Shown here piece by piece: positions 1 to 11,929 of a stretch of DNA of 64,000 nt. The translations under genes were made by a program, and so were the position numbers. The DNA comes from Cycas panzhihuaensis (lineage: Eukaryota > Cycadophyta). The stretch spans positions 85,133,741-85,197,740 of the forward strand of contig CM041465.1 of NCBI GenBank assembly GCA_023213395.1. The letters run 5' to 3'. Numbering within the stretch: the first letter of the stretch is position 1; every line of letters begins with the position of its first letter. Under the pieces are notes generated by a model. That model searched no databases. It saw only the letters and a program-made list of their open reading frames with translations, and had not been told where the DNA came from.

Positions 1-475
1 GAAAGGCACATGGGAGATGTTAGCGTGTTCCTGACATCGCCGACACCTCAAGGCAAAGGCATGGGCATCCTTGAAGAGGGATGGCCAATAATAGCCCATA
101 GAGAGGATCCTCTGAGCCATGGATTGGCCCCCAAAGTGACCCCCAAAAATGCCATGGTGTCATTCACGGAGTATTTGGTCTGCTTCGCCAGGAGTGACAC
201 AGTGGAGGAGGATCCCATTGAAAGACCTCTTTTACAATACTTCTCCATAAGGAAGTATTGCCTAGTAGTGGTCTAGATACGAGATCTAACCTTATTACTA
301 GCTTTAGGGTGGTACTACTACTATGTGAGGTACCACACGATGTTACCATACCATTCGCTATTAACAAGTGGATAGGAAGGAATGCCTTGAATGGTCAAGA
401 TAGACTCATCAAGAAGAGAATCATCAATAGGGGCATCAAGCGAGTTAGGGATAAAGGTGTCTACGAGCTGCTCAG
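1..475 (-). pseudogene. integrase N-terminus of element A (truncated by window edge)
   Basis: The minus strand encodes a remnant matching the zinc-binding N-terminal domain of integrase in B and C: HHGIFGGHFGG followed by CRRCQEH, the HHCC pattern that precedes the DDE core. The Cys of the HHGIC stretch in B and C is Phe here. Part of the RNase H-integrase linker is included. One in-frame TGA stands just before the His pair, where B has a Cys codon. Only this domain is present; the catalytic core is beyond position 1. Confidence 0.75.
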
Positions 476-1022
476 CCACTACCATCCCTTTCTTTAATTT
501 CCTGTTAACAATATAGAGATCGAACTCCTGAAGAAGGACAACCCAATGGCCTGCCTTACCTATCAGGTCTGAACAAGTGAGTAGATATCACAAGGGATCA
601 TATTGGACGATCACCTTGGTAGTGTTACTTAGCAAGTAGTGTCTAAACTTCTTAGTTGTATGAACCAGGGAGAGACATTCCTTCTCGGATGAAGAATAGT
701 TGAGTTCAGTAGCGATGAGGGTACGTCTAATAAAATAAATGGTTCTCTTGACTCCCAAATTATCTTCCTAAGTCAGCATGGCACCCAAAGACTCATTAGT
801 TGCCAAGGTGTAGAGAATGAAGGGCCTATCGAAGCAAGGGGGTGCCAACGTTAGAGTGGAAGTGAGGGCTTCCTTAAGTCCTTCGAAGGCCTGTTGGGCC
901 TTATCAGACCAAACAATCAGGGCTCCCTTCTTCAATAGGTTGGTCAAGGGTTTGGTACTCACGACGAAGTCTGCCAGGAAGCAGCTGAGGAAACCGAGCC
1001 TACCTAGAAACGACTTGATCTG
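476..1022 (-). pseudogene. pol RNase H relic, element A
   Basis: Homologous to the RNase H region of B and C: TKPLTNLLKKGA, then FDRPFILYTLATNESLGAMLT, then KECLSLVHTTKKFRHYLL. The segment that normally carries the first catalytic aspartate reads YTLATNES, so this domain looks catalytically degenerate, as in B and C. In-frame stops include TAG at 778-780, at the same codon as in C. It would act on the RNA strand of the RT hybrid if active. Confidence 0.75.
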
Positions 1023-1800
1023 TCATTGAGTTCTAGGAGGTGGTATATCAAGGATTGTCTTGACTTTGTCAGGGTTAATCTAAATTCCTTATTTTGATAT
1101 AAGAAATCCAAGGAGTTTGCCAGAAGTAACGGCAAACACATATTTAAATGGGTTTAAACTTACGTGGTACTTGCAGCACCGCATGAAGATAGCTCACAAG
1201 TCCAAGGGATGATGGGCCCTAACACGCGAGAGACCCATCATGTCATCCATGAAGGCCTCCAACGTGTCATCGATGAGATCATGGAAGATAAAATGCATCG
1301 CCCTTTGATAAGTATCGCCTGCATTTTTGAGACCGAAGGGCATTACCTTGTAGGCAAAGGTACCCCACGGGGTGGTGAAGGATGTCTTGTGACAGTCTTT
1401 AGGAGAGATTTGAATCTGGTTATAGCTGGAGAAGCCATCCATCAAGGATATGACTTTAAACTTGGCAGTTTGATCAATGAAAGGGAGCGGAAAGTTGTCC
1501 TTAGGACATGCGTTGTTAATATCATAGAAATCAATGCATGTCCAGATGGTCCCATTCCTTTTAGCAATAGGAATGATGTTGGACACCCATTTAGGATAGT
1601 CGATAGAAGTAATAAGTCCAGCATCCAGAAGTTTCTCAACCTCCATTTTGACAGCGACTGAGAGTTTAGGATGGAGAGGATGCTGTTTCTGGCACACAGG
1701 GTGGGCGCCAAGAATAGTGATATGATTATAGGTGATAATAGAGGGGTTGATTCCCTTCATGTCATAGTAATCCCATGCAAAGACATACTGAAACTCCTAG
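1023..1800 (-). pseudogene. reverse transcriptase relic, element A
   Basis: Open from 1760 to 1194 on the minus strand (188 codons). It shows MEVEKLLDAGLI, the DINNACPKDNFPLP stretch, LMDGFSSYNQIQ with the first catalytic Asp, WGTFAYKVMPFGLKNAG, and the FMDD box with the two catalytic Asp. This is the fingers-palm part of a Ty3/gypsy RT. TAG at 1797-1799 precedes it and TGA at 1023-1025 follows it; both lie at codons that are also stops in B and C. The CAG of GYNQIQ, mutated to TAG in B and C, is intact here. Confidence 0.9.
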
Positions 1801-3530
1801 AATAAAGGGGAATATTCCCTCACTTCATTAGGAGAGTATTCTGCCCCCACCTTCATGACCTTACCTGGGGCTAGGACTATGTCCTAGGTCGCCCCTATGT
1901 ACATGGCATTCCCTGCTCGAAATAGGGAGGGGCAAGGTCAATAGGAAGAGATGGAATAGGGGATGGAATCAGGTCAACAAGTGTGGACCCAATTGCCAAG
2001 ACCTTTTAGTGGCTAAGCCTATGGTGACCAGAAGGAAAGTTGAGCGCGGAGCCCGCTAAGTGCTCAAGTAAAGCCTCATCATCTTTGAAGTAATCCACTC
2101 CGTGGATGACCTTACTTCAAATAGAGGAGATACTGGAGGAAGTGGGAGTAATGAAACCACAATGGTCAATAAGCTACACAACATCCTCAAAAGACTCTAA
2201 GAGAGAGTCAGGAAAGGGCTCCTCAGAAAGAGTAAAAGGAAGTTCCTTGAAACCATCACCTACGGGGGGTGATGGAAAGGAAGAATCAATGACCTGTGGG
2301 TCAATGCGTGCAATAACATGTGACACAAGGGGGTGATTAGTCTCTCTAACTAGAGGGGTTCTAGGTTGGGGCCTAAAACAAGAAGGGTGTCTCCTACTAG
2401 TGCAGAGGAAAGAGACAGGGTGAGGAAAGTCCTCATCCTTGCCATGGGAGTCATCGTCACTAAACAAGGCAAGGTACCCGTAGGTCCCAACACCGATAGG
2501 AGTAAAGTGAGTAAGACTACAGGAAGAAGATGCAGGATCTTCCTTGAGATGGGATGAATTGGGTATGCCAATGGAGCAAGCCAAGGCATGAGTAGAAGGG
2601 CCTTTGTCTCCCTTCGTATAACCATGGCTTGCATGATTGGTAGGGCGAGTTTGTTTTACAGGTGGGCGTTCATGGGAAAGAACCCTCATTCGCCCATCAT
2701 AGATAAACTTAAGTTGCCCCCAGTGGGTCGAACACATGGCTCCCATCTGATCGAGCCATAGTCGACCTAAGAGAAGATTGTAGTCGACGTCTACTTTAAG
2801 GACTACAATGTTGGCAAGGATAGTCTTGCCCTCGAGAGTGAGCAGGATTGAAACAGATCCTAATGGAGTCTTTTCGCTACCATCGTAGCCTTGGCATCAC
2901 CATGGAACAAGTTCCAAGGCAGAGATGCGAAGCTCTTACATAATGTATAAGGGCATGGCATTAACAAAAAAACCATTATCGACGACAGTCCTTTGCAAGG
3001 TACAGTCTGGTGTATCAATAGTGATGGTAAAAGGGAAGTTCCATTGGTGTTCCCTTTTATAAGTGGGGGGAAGGTCTTTAGGGTCAAAGGAAATGATAGG
3101 CTCATGGCTTTGGGTAATACCCAAAGCGTGAATGGGTACATCACCCAACCATAAAGCTTCCAAAAGGAGAGTTCTTTGTTTAGGATAACTTCTCAAGACA
3201 TCCATGATAGACATCTCGGCAGCCACGGTACAAAGCTCATCAACAATGGAAAAGGCCTTCCCCTTAGCTATGAATTGAGGAAGGGATCTTCTGAAATTAT
3301 AGCAACCTGGATGAATGAGAATAGTCTTGGGAAGTAATGGGACTTCTGAAAGGGAGGTTTCCAGAAGAGGATTGGAGTGTGGAATAGAAGAAGAGGCACC
3401 GACTGCCTCTTTAGTAGCTTGAGATTGAGTTAAGGCATATAAGAGGGTGGCCTTAAGCATTTGGATTACCTTCTTTCCCTTATTCCGGGACCGCGAAGGT
3501 GAGGGAATATGTCGGTTAGGGGAACACAAG
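1801..3530 (-). pseudogene. protease and linker relic, element A
   Basis: Minus-strand frame 3529-2936 carries the retropepsin region. The active site that reads VDNGSS in B and C is VDNGFF here, a Ser-to-Phe change explained by C>T. Downstream, 2746-2174 carries a low-complexity linker with APIGVGTYGYLALFSDD and PHPVSFL-like stretches shared with B and C. TGA at 2897-2899 falls in the PVPW.CQGYDGS block, at the same codon as in C. No active protein is expected. Confidence 0.8.
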
Positions 3531-5796
3531 GAAGAAGGTGAATCCTAAGTGTCCTTCCCCTTATCGTAGGAAGGATGGGAATTCGGGGATCTTCCTTAGT
3601 TCTGGTTGTTTTTGTGTTGAGCATTACGATTGCATTCCCCATGTTTGGGGAATAGATCCTTCTAGACTGGTTAGTCTAGGTTGGGCCTTGAGGCTCGTTT
3701 CAGAGATGATTCACGTTGAGGGGCATTCATAAGATGTTGAGCCCTACAATGTAAGTTGTCATGGAAACACTCCCCATAAATGGAACACCACTTCTTCTCC
3801 AGTGAGGAATCTAGCTTCCTTGCCTGAGAGGGCTGGGTATTACCACCCTTAGGAAGAGCAGCTTGAGTAGCTTGTTGGATTTATTTATTGGAAGTAGGTG
3901 ATGAAGGATCTTGTAGTTTAAGTTCCTTCATCGTACATTCGAATGAACATATAGTAGAAGTGAGCAGATCTAGGGTCTTCTCAGTCGAATGAGAAGAGCA
4001 CCTAGTGGATTGTTGTGGTTTGGTTTCTTTAGTTTGGGGTGGTGCCTCATAGCATTGTGAGGGCTTGAGAGGCTTCTTGAGTCTAGCCTGGATCTCAATA
4101 GCCTCAAGCGCTAAGCACTTTGCAATGACGGAGTCACATGTAGTTGCCCCCATCTTAAGGACTTCCACATGGACTTCAGGGCGAAGTGCATTAACGAAGA
4201 GATCCCTCTTCAATTCCTTAGGTAAAGTACCCTTAGTGGAATGGAGGAGGTCATGAAATCACCGCACGAAGTCACGATTCATCTCATCATGACCTTGTTT
4301 GAGCAAAAGAAGGGATTTCATTCCACTTTTAAATGGACAAGCCACATCAAAATAGTTGATGAACTCGTCCACAGGTTGCTAGAATGAGAAAATGGAATGG
4401 GCAGGCAGGCGATAAAACCATTTAAGGGCATCGTATTGCAAAGAACATGGAAATACTTTTATTAGTATGTGATCATAGGCCTAGTAATCAATGCACACCA
4501 TAGAGAAACTACATACGTGCTCTACTGGATCCTGTGATGAAGTTCCATCAAACTTAGGAACTTCAGGAGGATAAGGCGGCAAATTAGTTCTTAACGCCTT
4601 AATAGATAATGGTGTCGATCTATAATCCATGAAGGGACGTGCCCTTGTCTAGGTCATAGTATCGACGAATGATGTGGAAGGTAATAGGCAATGAATAGAT
4701 GAGGGTGGTAGGCCCATCCCTCCTTGAGGAAATGTCCCCTACTAAAAGGGGACTTGGGGGTAAGCACCTTGAAAGGAAGTTAGGTTTTCTTACAAAGGCA
4801 TAGTGTAAGGAGCTACACAAGATGGAGGAAAGGAAGGGTGTCAAGTCAGGTTTTATCCATATGGGTCGCCTATGGGTGGCGCAACCCCATATGGATGTAA
4901 TGGGTTTACCCCGTAAGCTGGAATATGGTTCCCCTTATCCTGCCCCCAAGGCTGAGAAGTCTAGCCTGAGGTACGTAAAGAGAAGGGCCATTAGGTTGGT
5001 TTTGAGTATATGTGGGAGTGGATCCTACATGACTAGTAGTAGGGGTGTTAGCAAGACCTCTAGGCCTACTAAGAAATGCATGAGCCACATTAGGAAGTGG
5101 CATGTTGGCTTGACTAGGAAAAGGTATGCTAACCCCAAGCTGGGAGAAAGACATACCACGAGAGGGTCTCAAAGAGTTGGGACCATGATGAGGAATAGAA
5201 GGTGCGATAGATATCCCTAAGGTAGATGTAAGGATAGAGCGGGACAAATATGTAGGCATAAAAAGGTTACTTGTTGTGGGAGGTGTAGATGCAGATGAAG
5301 ACAGGTGGATAGGTGCAGATGAGGAGGGTGCCCCACCATGTAAGATATCTTCAAACCATCTAGGACATGATTGAAGGTGAGTAGCATGAATGCACTCGCT
5401 AAGGGCTTCAACCACATTAGCAGGAGGGGTATCTACATGATCGTAGGAGGCAGACGAGACTTCATATGAAGTAGACCCCTCAGGGCACTCCTCATAAGAA
5501 TCACTAACTAGGTGGTGGATCTCAAGAGGAGATGGACCCTCTACTCCATGAGTAGAGGGATGGGCATCAGGTAGGTGATGTTGATCACCTAGGTAGTAAA
5601 TTGGATCGTCACCCTCTTTGGTGGATCTTGGAATGGATGCGGGGAACTCATAAGCTCCTGAAGCAAAGGTGTGATAAGCCCAATCTAAAGGGTATCCTTC
5701 CATTGTTGAATCAGAATCTGATGATGAAAGAAGACGATATGCAGGGTCTTCTAATAATGGAGGCAAACCACATAGGTGACGTGAGAAACATCACAT
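3531..5796 (-). pseudogene. gag relic, element A
   Basis: The likely ancestral ATG is at 5796-5794; its second codon is TGA (5793-5791), as in C, where B has CGA. The N-terminal region (5766-4906) is Ser/Pro-rich with LPPLLEDPAYR and TMEGYPLDWAYHT. The central region (about 4900-3881) has the retrotransposon gag core, including RDLFVNALRPEVHVEVLKMG. A zinc-knuckle-like CSIYGECFH....C follows, with the expected His changed to Tyr (C>T). A frameshift separates the N-terminal and central parts. Adjacent TAG codons at 4742-4744 and 4739-4741 precede GTFPQGG. Confidence 0.85.
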
Positions 5797-5942
5797 ACAA
5801 AACTTGCCAAAGCGTTAGAAAAAGAAAGAGAAATACAAAGTATGTGTTGGGGGCTGTCCAACAAAAGAGACAAGTGAAGAAGACCACTAAAAAGATAATA
5901 TTACCAACAGGAAGGGGTAGGAACTAGCTCCCTTACTGGCAT

Positions 5943-5961
5943 GTCCCCAGTATGGTCACTA
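5943..5961 (-). other. primer-binding site of element A (degenerate)
   Basis: Directly inside the LTR end, the minus strand reads TAGTGACCATACTGGGGAC, against TGGCGACCATACTGGGGAC in C. The two differences are both transitions. It starts minus-strand DNA synthesis from a tRNA 3' end. Confidence 0.75.
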
Positions 5962-5962
5962 A

Positions 5963-8649
5963 TGGATGCGCGTCTATGGGATAGTCGCTAAGCTCGATAT
6001 GAGTAATGGTAGTCAATGATGATGTCGAAGGTGTGGGCAAGAACCTACAAGCAAAGAGAGCACCCCGCAGGGCACCACGTGCATCGAAGCGTGAGTTTGG
6101 GACTTGCGAATGACATCCAACTACCTTAAAATAGTCCTCAATCTAGAAGAGAGAGTGCATACAGGGGGTAGCTTGGATGGTCTCGAGAGGAAGGTCCTCC
6201 CACCCTTGGATGGCTAGAAGGGAAGGAAAGGAATCCTCAAGGAGTTTCCCTATAATGAAGGGAAACGAGTGTGAATGGAGTAGGTGAAAGCCTACGGTGT
6301 AAGCAGGTCTCCCTTAGCTATTTGGTCAATGCAAATAAAGCCAAGAGAGGGTGAGAGACGGGTACTTAGGCCAATTCTTCCTTTAATAACTAAAGGCAAA
6401 AGAAAAAGAGAACAAGTGTTGTATGTGCAAGCAAGTGATGCCAAATGGAATATACCTAAAGAGGTATACTTAGATTAGTAGGAAGAGGAAGAGGATAGGA
6501 GGGGGTTCCTACGACATCCTTTTCTTATATATGAATCAAGCATATGATGTATAAGTACAAACAATCACTACCATTTAACCTTTTACTTTCATGTGGTCTA
6601 TTTAGCTAGAACATAGATTTGAATAAAAGTGAAAAGAGGAAATGGGGGATAAAGAGATAGATGTGCGTACTTGGGAGGTGTAGCGGCTGATGGAAGACCT
6701 CACCCACACACAATGCACGTCCTCATGCCAACCAGTGGATGTACAACCAAGATCAATGCAAAGGATGGGGGCTTCCTTACCTTCCCCTCGTGGAAAGAAA
6801 AAGCAGAAAAAGGAAGCGAATGGAATGAAAGAAAGGAAAAGAGAACAAGATGTACCCGGATTTGGAAGCCTTTTCCTTTCACGCGAAACCACTCCAACCT
6901 GCACATACAAGAACTTATCCCTTCCAAGAAGGGGTTGCAAAGAGAGCTATATATATATAACTGCTACAAATAACTCTAATCTTCCCTCAAGCAAACATGA
7001 ACATCAAGTAAGAAGGAGTGAAGGGAAGCCTTAGGATGGCCAAACCCTCCGCTAGGTTCTCCACACAACCCTTTAGCACAGTAAAGCAAGGACAAATAGT
7101 AACTTATGACAGCCAAGAAACATAAGGATAAGTGTAGCAAAGTGTTGGAGAGGTAGAAAGGTGATGGAGTTGCTATGGGTAATAATCTAGCATACAAACT
7201 CCTACTAATGTTTTCAAGGGATACCCAACAATATTAGGGACATCACGGGAGTCTGAATGAGTGGCATGCGGGCTTGAAATCAACGCAGCAAGGGCTGCAT
7301 ACGTTGATAATCCAGCGCAGGCCTAAAGGCTTACCTTCTCCTAATTAACCTAAGAGAAGCATGGGAGCAGGAGAAGAACGATGGGAAGGGGATTGCCCTT
7401 CATGAGTAGGCCTAAGTGGGATTGCCCCACCTTACTCCCTTTACCCAACCATTATGGATCTTCTCCTGCTACTTCCTTAAGGAAAACTAGCAGAGGAAAG
7501 GTGAAAACCTAAAATGAAAGGCTAAACTTAATGGAAGCAAGGTTTGCTATAGCCAAACAAAGAGAAAGCAGGTAAGCACACTAGAAAATAAGTCTAACAT
7601 GGAGATAACACACAATAAATTCTAAAAAAAGGATCTAAAATACTTGCTAGGCTGGACATAGGGAAGGTCTGCCCCTGCAACCAGTAGAAGAGGAGGGTTC
7701 CTGCAAGGTTTTACAGGAGGTAACCCTAGAGATGGCCGTGAGAGACACTTGCTGGGGCGAATTGGAAGAGAACCACTCCCGAACTTACTTGAGAATGCCT
7801 AGAGAGAATCTTCCCACCATGGAGAAGGGCTGTTGTAGGCGGATCTTAGGCTAGAGTTATAGGAAATGCAGGCCTGCAGATGCACCTGTGGAAGGAAGAG
7901 AGAAAAAATAGAAGTTACAGTAGGAAGTAGTTGAGTTGGAGAGACAAAAAAGATCTAAGAGAGGTAAAATGATGATGGTTTTGAGATTTATGCCCATCCT
8001 AGCCCTAAATAAGCGAATAGGGCATGAATAGGGCTAAGCTAGATGTGAGGACACATGGCGATTCCGTATGAAACATGAGAATTTCCATGGCAGTTTTTAA
8101 AAATAACTTACAACAGTCACACTGCAGTAAACTTCGCGGTACCACTAAGTTTACAGCGGTGTGGGACCAGAAAGCTAGAATGGCAATAATCTGGGTTCTG
8201 GGAGCCTTAGGAGGTGATGTGGCAGGCCCTCCTATCCAGGTGGCTAGGATATTCCAGAAGTCATGTGGACAAAGGCAAGAGGAGCATCAATGGCTAAAGG
8301 TCCCAGAAACGAGGTGATAGGAGATCAAAATCAAGGCATGAATGGGTCATAAAAATCAAATGAGGCTTGAGGCGATGTGGAGATAGCGTAGAGGGTCGTA
8401 AAGTGCCATGGGGATGCCTACCTTATGGAAAGGTAGGTACCGCTAGGTCGTCATAGGCTCATAATACGACAAGCAGCATGATCAAGCTAAATGGATGCAA
8501 GGTGATCATACAAATAAAGCAAGTAGTCATGCAATGAGGCAATACTTCTGTCAACCTTTCCAAATAAATAGTAGAAGTGAAAAGGAAGAAACATACTTGA
8601 GCTTACCTGAGTCGACCTGTTCGTATCCATTCCTGGTAGTCGGGAAACA
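5963..8649 (-). repeat. 5' LTR of element A (2687 bp)
   Basis: On the minus strand it starts TGTTTCCCGACTACC at 8649 and ends GACGCGCATCCA at 5963, matching the LTR termini of C (TGTTTCCCGGCTTC and GACGCACATCCA). The interior is strongly diverged from both B and C, so A represents a third subfamily. It contains the recurring GCGGTACC palindrome module at 8116-8164. An (AT)n-rich run lies near 6947-6960. Short ORFs inside it are not supported as genes. Confidence 0.85.
8116..8164 (-). promoter_or_regulatory. GCGGTACC inverted-repeat module in LTR A
   Basis: The plus strand carries GTAAACTTCGCGGTACC followed by ACTAAGTTTAC, an imperfect inverted repeat around a KpnI-like centre, flanked by CACACTGC and GCGGTGTG. 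The same module sits in the LTRs of B and C. Its function is unknown; the position in the upstream half of the LTR would fit a U3 regulatory site. Confidence 0.5.
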
Positions 8650-9190
8650 TCTCCTATAAGCAATTAACCTGTAATAATTTATAGTCAACTATGATCATCA
8701 ATGACCAACCATGAATAATTGTGATCAACTACCTATAAACTTATAAACCAATCTTAATTTATGGCTTTTATTTATTATTTTTATATGAAGTTTTCTCCTC
8801 ATAAACTTTATATTTTCGCCTATAGCTATAATAATCAACACTATCAATTGTCATCTCAATAATCATGAATAAAATTAATTATTGATGTCTATATAAAATA
8901 ACAACCATCTACCAAAATACATAGGTTACCATTCATTGTAATTCTTAGTTCTATATGAAGTATTTTTTGTACATGGTTTATAGCATATAAAGTAAAATGT
9001 CAAACAATACTAGTTGTTAAGCTAATATGTTATACAAGAGTAGGATAAATATCTTGCCTCTTATATATGAGAATAATAGTACTTATCATATATTATATAA
9101 GAGTAGCTTATAAAGCTTTTTCTTGCTTCTTATATACAAATTTTAAATATGTGCCTTCTCCATCTATGCATTCTTACAGTTTTCTTTTAG
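8650..9190. other. AT-rich spacer between elements A and B
   Basis: About 540 bp of AT-rich sequence with no coding signal. It is what remains between the outer end of LTR A and the target duplication of B, and before the B insertion it was continuous with the AT-rich DNA at 25805 onwards. Confidence 0.7.
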
Positions 9191-9195
9191 AAACT
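9191..9195. repeat. target-site duplication, left, element B (AAACT)
   Basis: AAACT stands directly before TGTTTCC of the 5' LTR and is repeated at 25800-25804 directly after the 3' LTR. A 5-bp duplication is normal for gypsy integrase and shows that B is a single, complete insertion. Confidence 0.92.
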
Positions 9196-11755
9196 TGTTT
9201 CCCAGCTACTGGGAATGGACTCGAGACGCATTGACGCAGGTTTATTTAGGTACATTTTCTTACATTTTCTTACCCATACTTGATTGAGGTTATTTAGAGT
9301 AGGTTGCTTGACATATGCCTGCCTGCACGCATTACTTTTCTACTTGCTCATAATGCATGTGCTTACTAAGACACTATCGACCTATGACAACTCACGGGGC
9401 ATTCCTCAAGAATGCTACACCTCAGTATGGTGCCTGACCACCTACGTTGTCTCCACGGTCTCCCAGGATATTTCCGTCAGTCCTATTTGCTCTCGTTACA
9501 ACATGTTGCTTATGTTGCAGTCCTTTCTAAGCCTGATTTAAGCCTTAGTTAGGACTCTTTGCATTATTTTGGGTACCTTCCCATTACCTGGGCATTCCCC
9601 CAGCTGCTCCAGCTTGTGTTTAGCCATGGCTTTTACTCCAAAACTTGATGTTTCTACTCCTTTTTATCTTCTTTTGTTTCCAGTCAGATACCACTATAAA
9701 CTTAGCGGTACCGCAGAGTTTGCCGTGGTATGACTGTTTGAAATTTTAAAAAAAGAGAACCACGCGACAGTTTCTATTTTTTTGTGGAACTGCCAAGTGG
9801 CATTGATTGATTCGAGTTGCCCTAACATCCCCAACGTTCACCTGTTGTGAACAAGGGGATAAAGGGGATTTTGCTCCCCATTTTTCAGAGCTTTTTGGCC
9901 ATTTTTCAAATCTCTTGGAAGAATTTCTGATTTTCACACAAGAAGACACACAGAAAAAGACAACCTACATACACAGCAACTGGACAAAGGAGAAAAGGAT
10001 TGCTATCAGCTGGACTTGCAGGGCCATTGCTGCCCCCTACAGCTCTCCACAACAAGCTCCATTTTTCTTTGCAGGTGCTCAAGGATCTAAGTGACATTTT
10101 CACCCAAAAGCTGCCCAAAGAGCCAACTTCCAAGGCTCCAAACTTGCAAGGAGTTTTCTTCATCCTCACTCTTGCAAGAACTACTTGTGATCAGTCCTCA
10201 TACGTTGGTTATTGCTGCTATTCCCCAGCAGCAAAATTCATGCTTGATCTTCTTCCTATGAGGTACTTCTTGTTTTCTACTTGCAATCTATTTTATTCCT
10301 ATTTCTTTTGTTTGTCAATGAATGGGATCTTAGTTAGCTAGTTTTTCTTCATAGTGTTGTACTAGATTAGTGATACCCTCCCGTTGCTTCTTCCTACAAG
10401 CCTCTCTATTCTCCTTAAACTATCTCTTTCACCCCTTCCTTAAGTAGTGGGCGCAAAGGAGTAACATACGAGGATTTGAGGGAGGTAGGCAGGGTTCCGT
10501 CCCCCATTACTGTCCTTCTCCCCAAGGGTTCCGTCCCTTGTCCTCTTTGCCCTTTGCCATCAGCGCTTTCTTAGGGAATGGGCTAAGGGAGTTTAGGGAA
10601 TTTGGTTAGGGTGTTCGGATTAGCATAGGCAACCCGTCACTACGTCATTGCCAGAAGTCTCACCTGTTGGTGTTGGGCCCTACGTAAGCCCCAGTTTTTT
10701 CTGTTATCCTTTTCCTTGTTACGGTTTGTTGCTTCACGACCTTAGTGCCAACTAGTTTTTCTTCCTCGAGTTCCATGGAGGTCTCCCGTGGGTGAGTTAG
10801 CCATCCCAAGGCTATACTCCTTTCCCTTTCAAGTGTTTTCGTGGTGCATGGTGGTGAGAGCATTCCTTGCATGTTGTTATTTCATTTGGTTATATTTTGA
10901 TGCTTAGCATAGATCTTAGTCCCATTTGATTTCAGTATATATATTTTGGTATATCTTATGGCCTCTCTTCTGAGAGGAAGGTGTTCTTCTCACCCATTTG
11001 CAGGACCGCGCACTAGTGGAGTGATACGTGGGATAAGCCCATTGCAGGTTAGTTCCCAGCGTAGTGCATTTCTTTCTTTGGTTTCAAGCTTTTCGTTTCT
11101 TTCTGTTTTATTTGCTTCTGCATGTTTAAGGGGAGGTAAGTAAACCCCTCTTCCATCGCTTCCGGTAACTACCGCCGATCGACATCGCATGCACGATGAA
11201 CAGAGAAGAAAGGAGCGGGACTTAGAGGGATGAGCTGCACTCCATTCAGGCACTAGATCCAGGTATTCCCCTTATTTCCTGCGTATTTCCTTTTACATTG
11301 CTACCTTTCATGCATTTACCTGAGTAGTTAGGAAGTTGTAAAAGAATATAAAGGAAAAAGGAAAAGCGCATTCATCTTTTACATTATTTCTTGCTTTATC
11401 TAGCATAGCATAGCATAGATAGCTTGCTTGCATTGTATTCGAGCTACCCTCATTGCACCCTTTCCTGCATTAGCCTGCACGTTAGTTAGTTGCCCTTCCA
11501 TTCATTGCCTTCTCATTGCCTTGAGAAGACGTAATGTGCAAGGCATTCTCTCTCCTTTCCGGCCATCTGAAGGGTAGGAAGGCCTTGTTTTGCAGGGCTA
11601 CCTAGAAGCAACCAGGCACCTTGCAGTCCCAAATCCGTGATTCGGCGCACAGATGCCCTATGAGGTGAGGTCCTCGCTGCCTAGCTTAGTTAGCATAGTG
11701 TATTCTTATATCCTTTTGCTAGACATAGGGACACCACCCCGTAGCGAGCGTTTCA
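9196..11755 (+). repeat. 5' LTR of element B (2560 bp)
   Basis: Begins TGTTTCCCAGCTACTGGG and ends GAGCGTTTCA, matching the 3' copy at 23225-25799 end to end. TG...CA termini are present. It carries the palindrome module at 9688-9731. Short ORFs inside it have no recognisable domain and are not called as genes. I could not place the transcription start or polyadenylation site with confidence. Confidence 0.95.
9688..9731 (+). promoter_or_regulatory. GCGGTACCGC inverted-repeat module in the B 5' LTR
   Basis: A 44-bp imperfect palindrome: outer arms ATACCAC and GTGGTAT, inner arms AAACTTAGCGGT and ACCGCAGAGTTT around the GGTACC centre. It resembles modules in LTR A and LTR C. In the 3' LTR of B (about 23715-23785) the inner palindrome is broken and longer. 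Confidence 0.6.
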
Positions 11756-11756
11756 C

Positions 11757-11775
11757 TGGCGACCATATTGGGGAC
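11757..11775 (+). other. primer-binding site of element B
   Basis: TGGCGACCATATTGGGGAC begins two bases after the LTR end. PBSs starting TGGCGAC are known from Tat/Ogre elements and are usually assigned to tRNA-Arg; the tRNA here would need to be matched. It differs from C by one transition. Confidence 0.85.
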
Positions 11776-11929
11776 TGCTAGTAAGGGATCTAGATTCGCT
11801 TCCCCTTTTCGTTGGTGTTCTTGCCTCTAGGTAGTCTCTTATTCTGTGTTTTCAGTTGGGTAGCCCCCAATGTGCTTGCTTCATTTTCTTCTTTCCTTTT
11901 TCTTCTAACAACGCTCGCAAAGGCGTTGC

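Larger units (their letters stand above)
1..8649 (-). mobile_element. Tat-like Ty3/gypsy LTR retrotransposon A (5' part only, decayed)
   Basis: Read on the minus strand, the order is LTR (8649-5963), primer site, gag, protease, RT, RNase H and the start of integrase, which runs off the window at position 1. The proteins are clearly paralogous to those of elements B and C. The integrase core, any antisense gene, the archaeal-like RNase H and the 3' LTR would lie outside the window. Coding parts sit in different frames (gag N-terminus, gag centre to linker, RT to integrase) and carry many stops, so the copy is dead. It lies head to head with element B, 541 bp from its target duplication. Confidence 0.9.

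Noticed and set aside
1164-1661. 165-codon plus-strand ORF over the RT of element A
   Set aside because: It is the opposite strand of a clear RT relic on the minus strand; no domain of its own.
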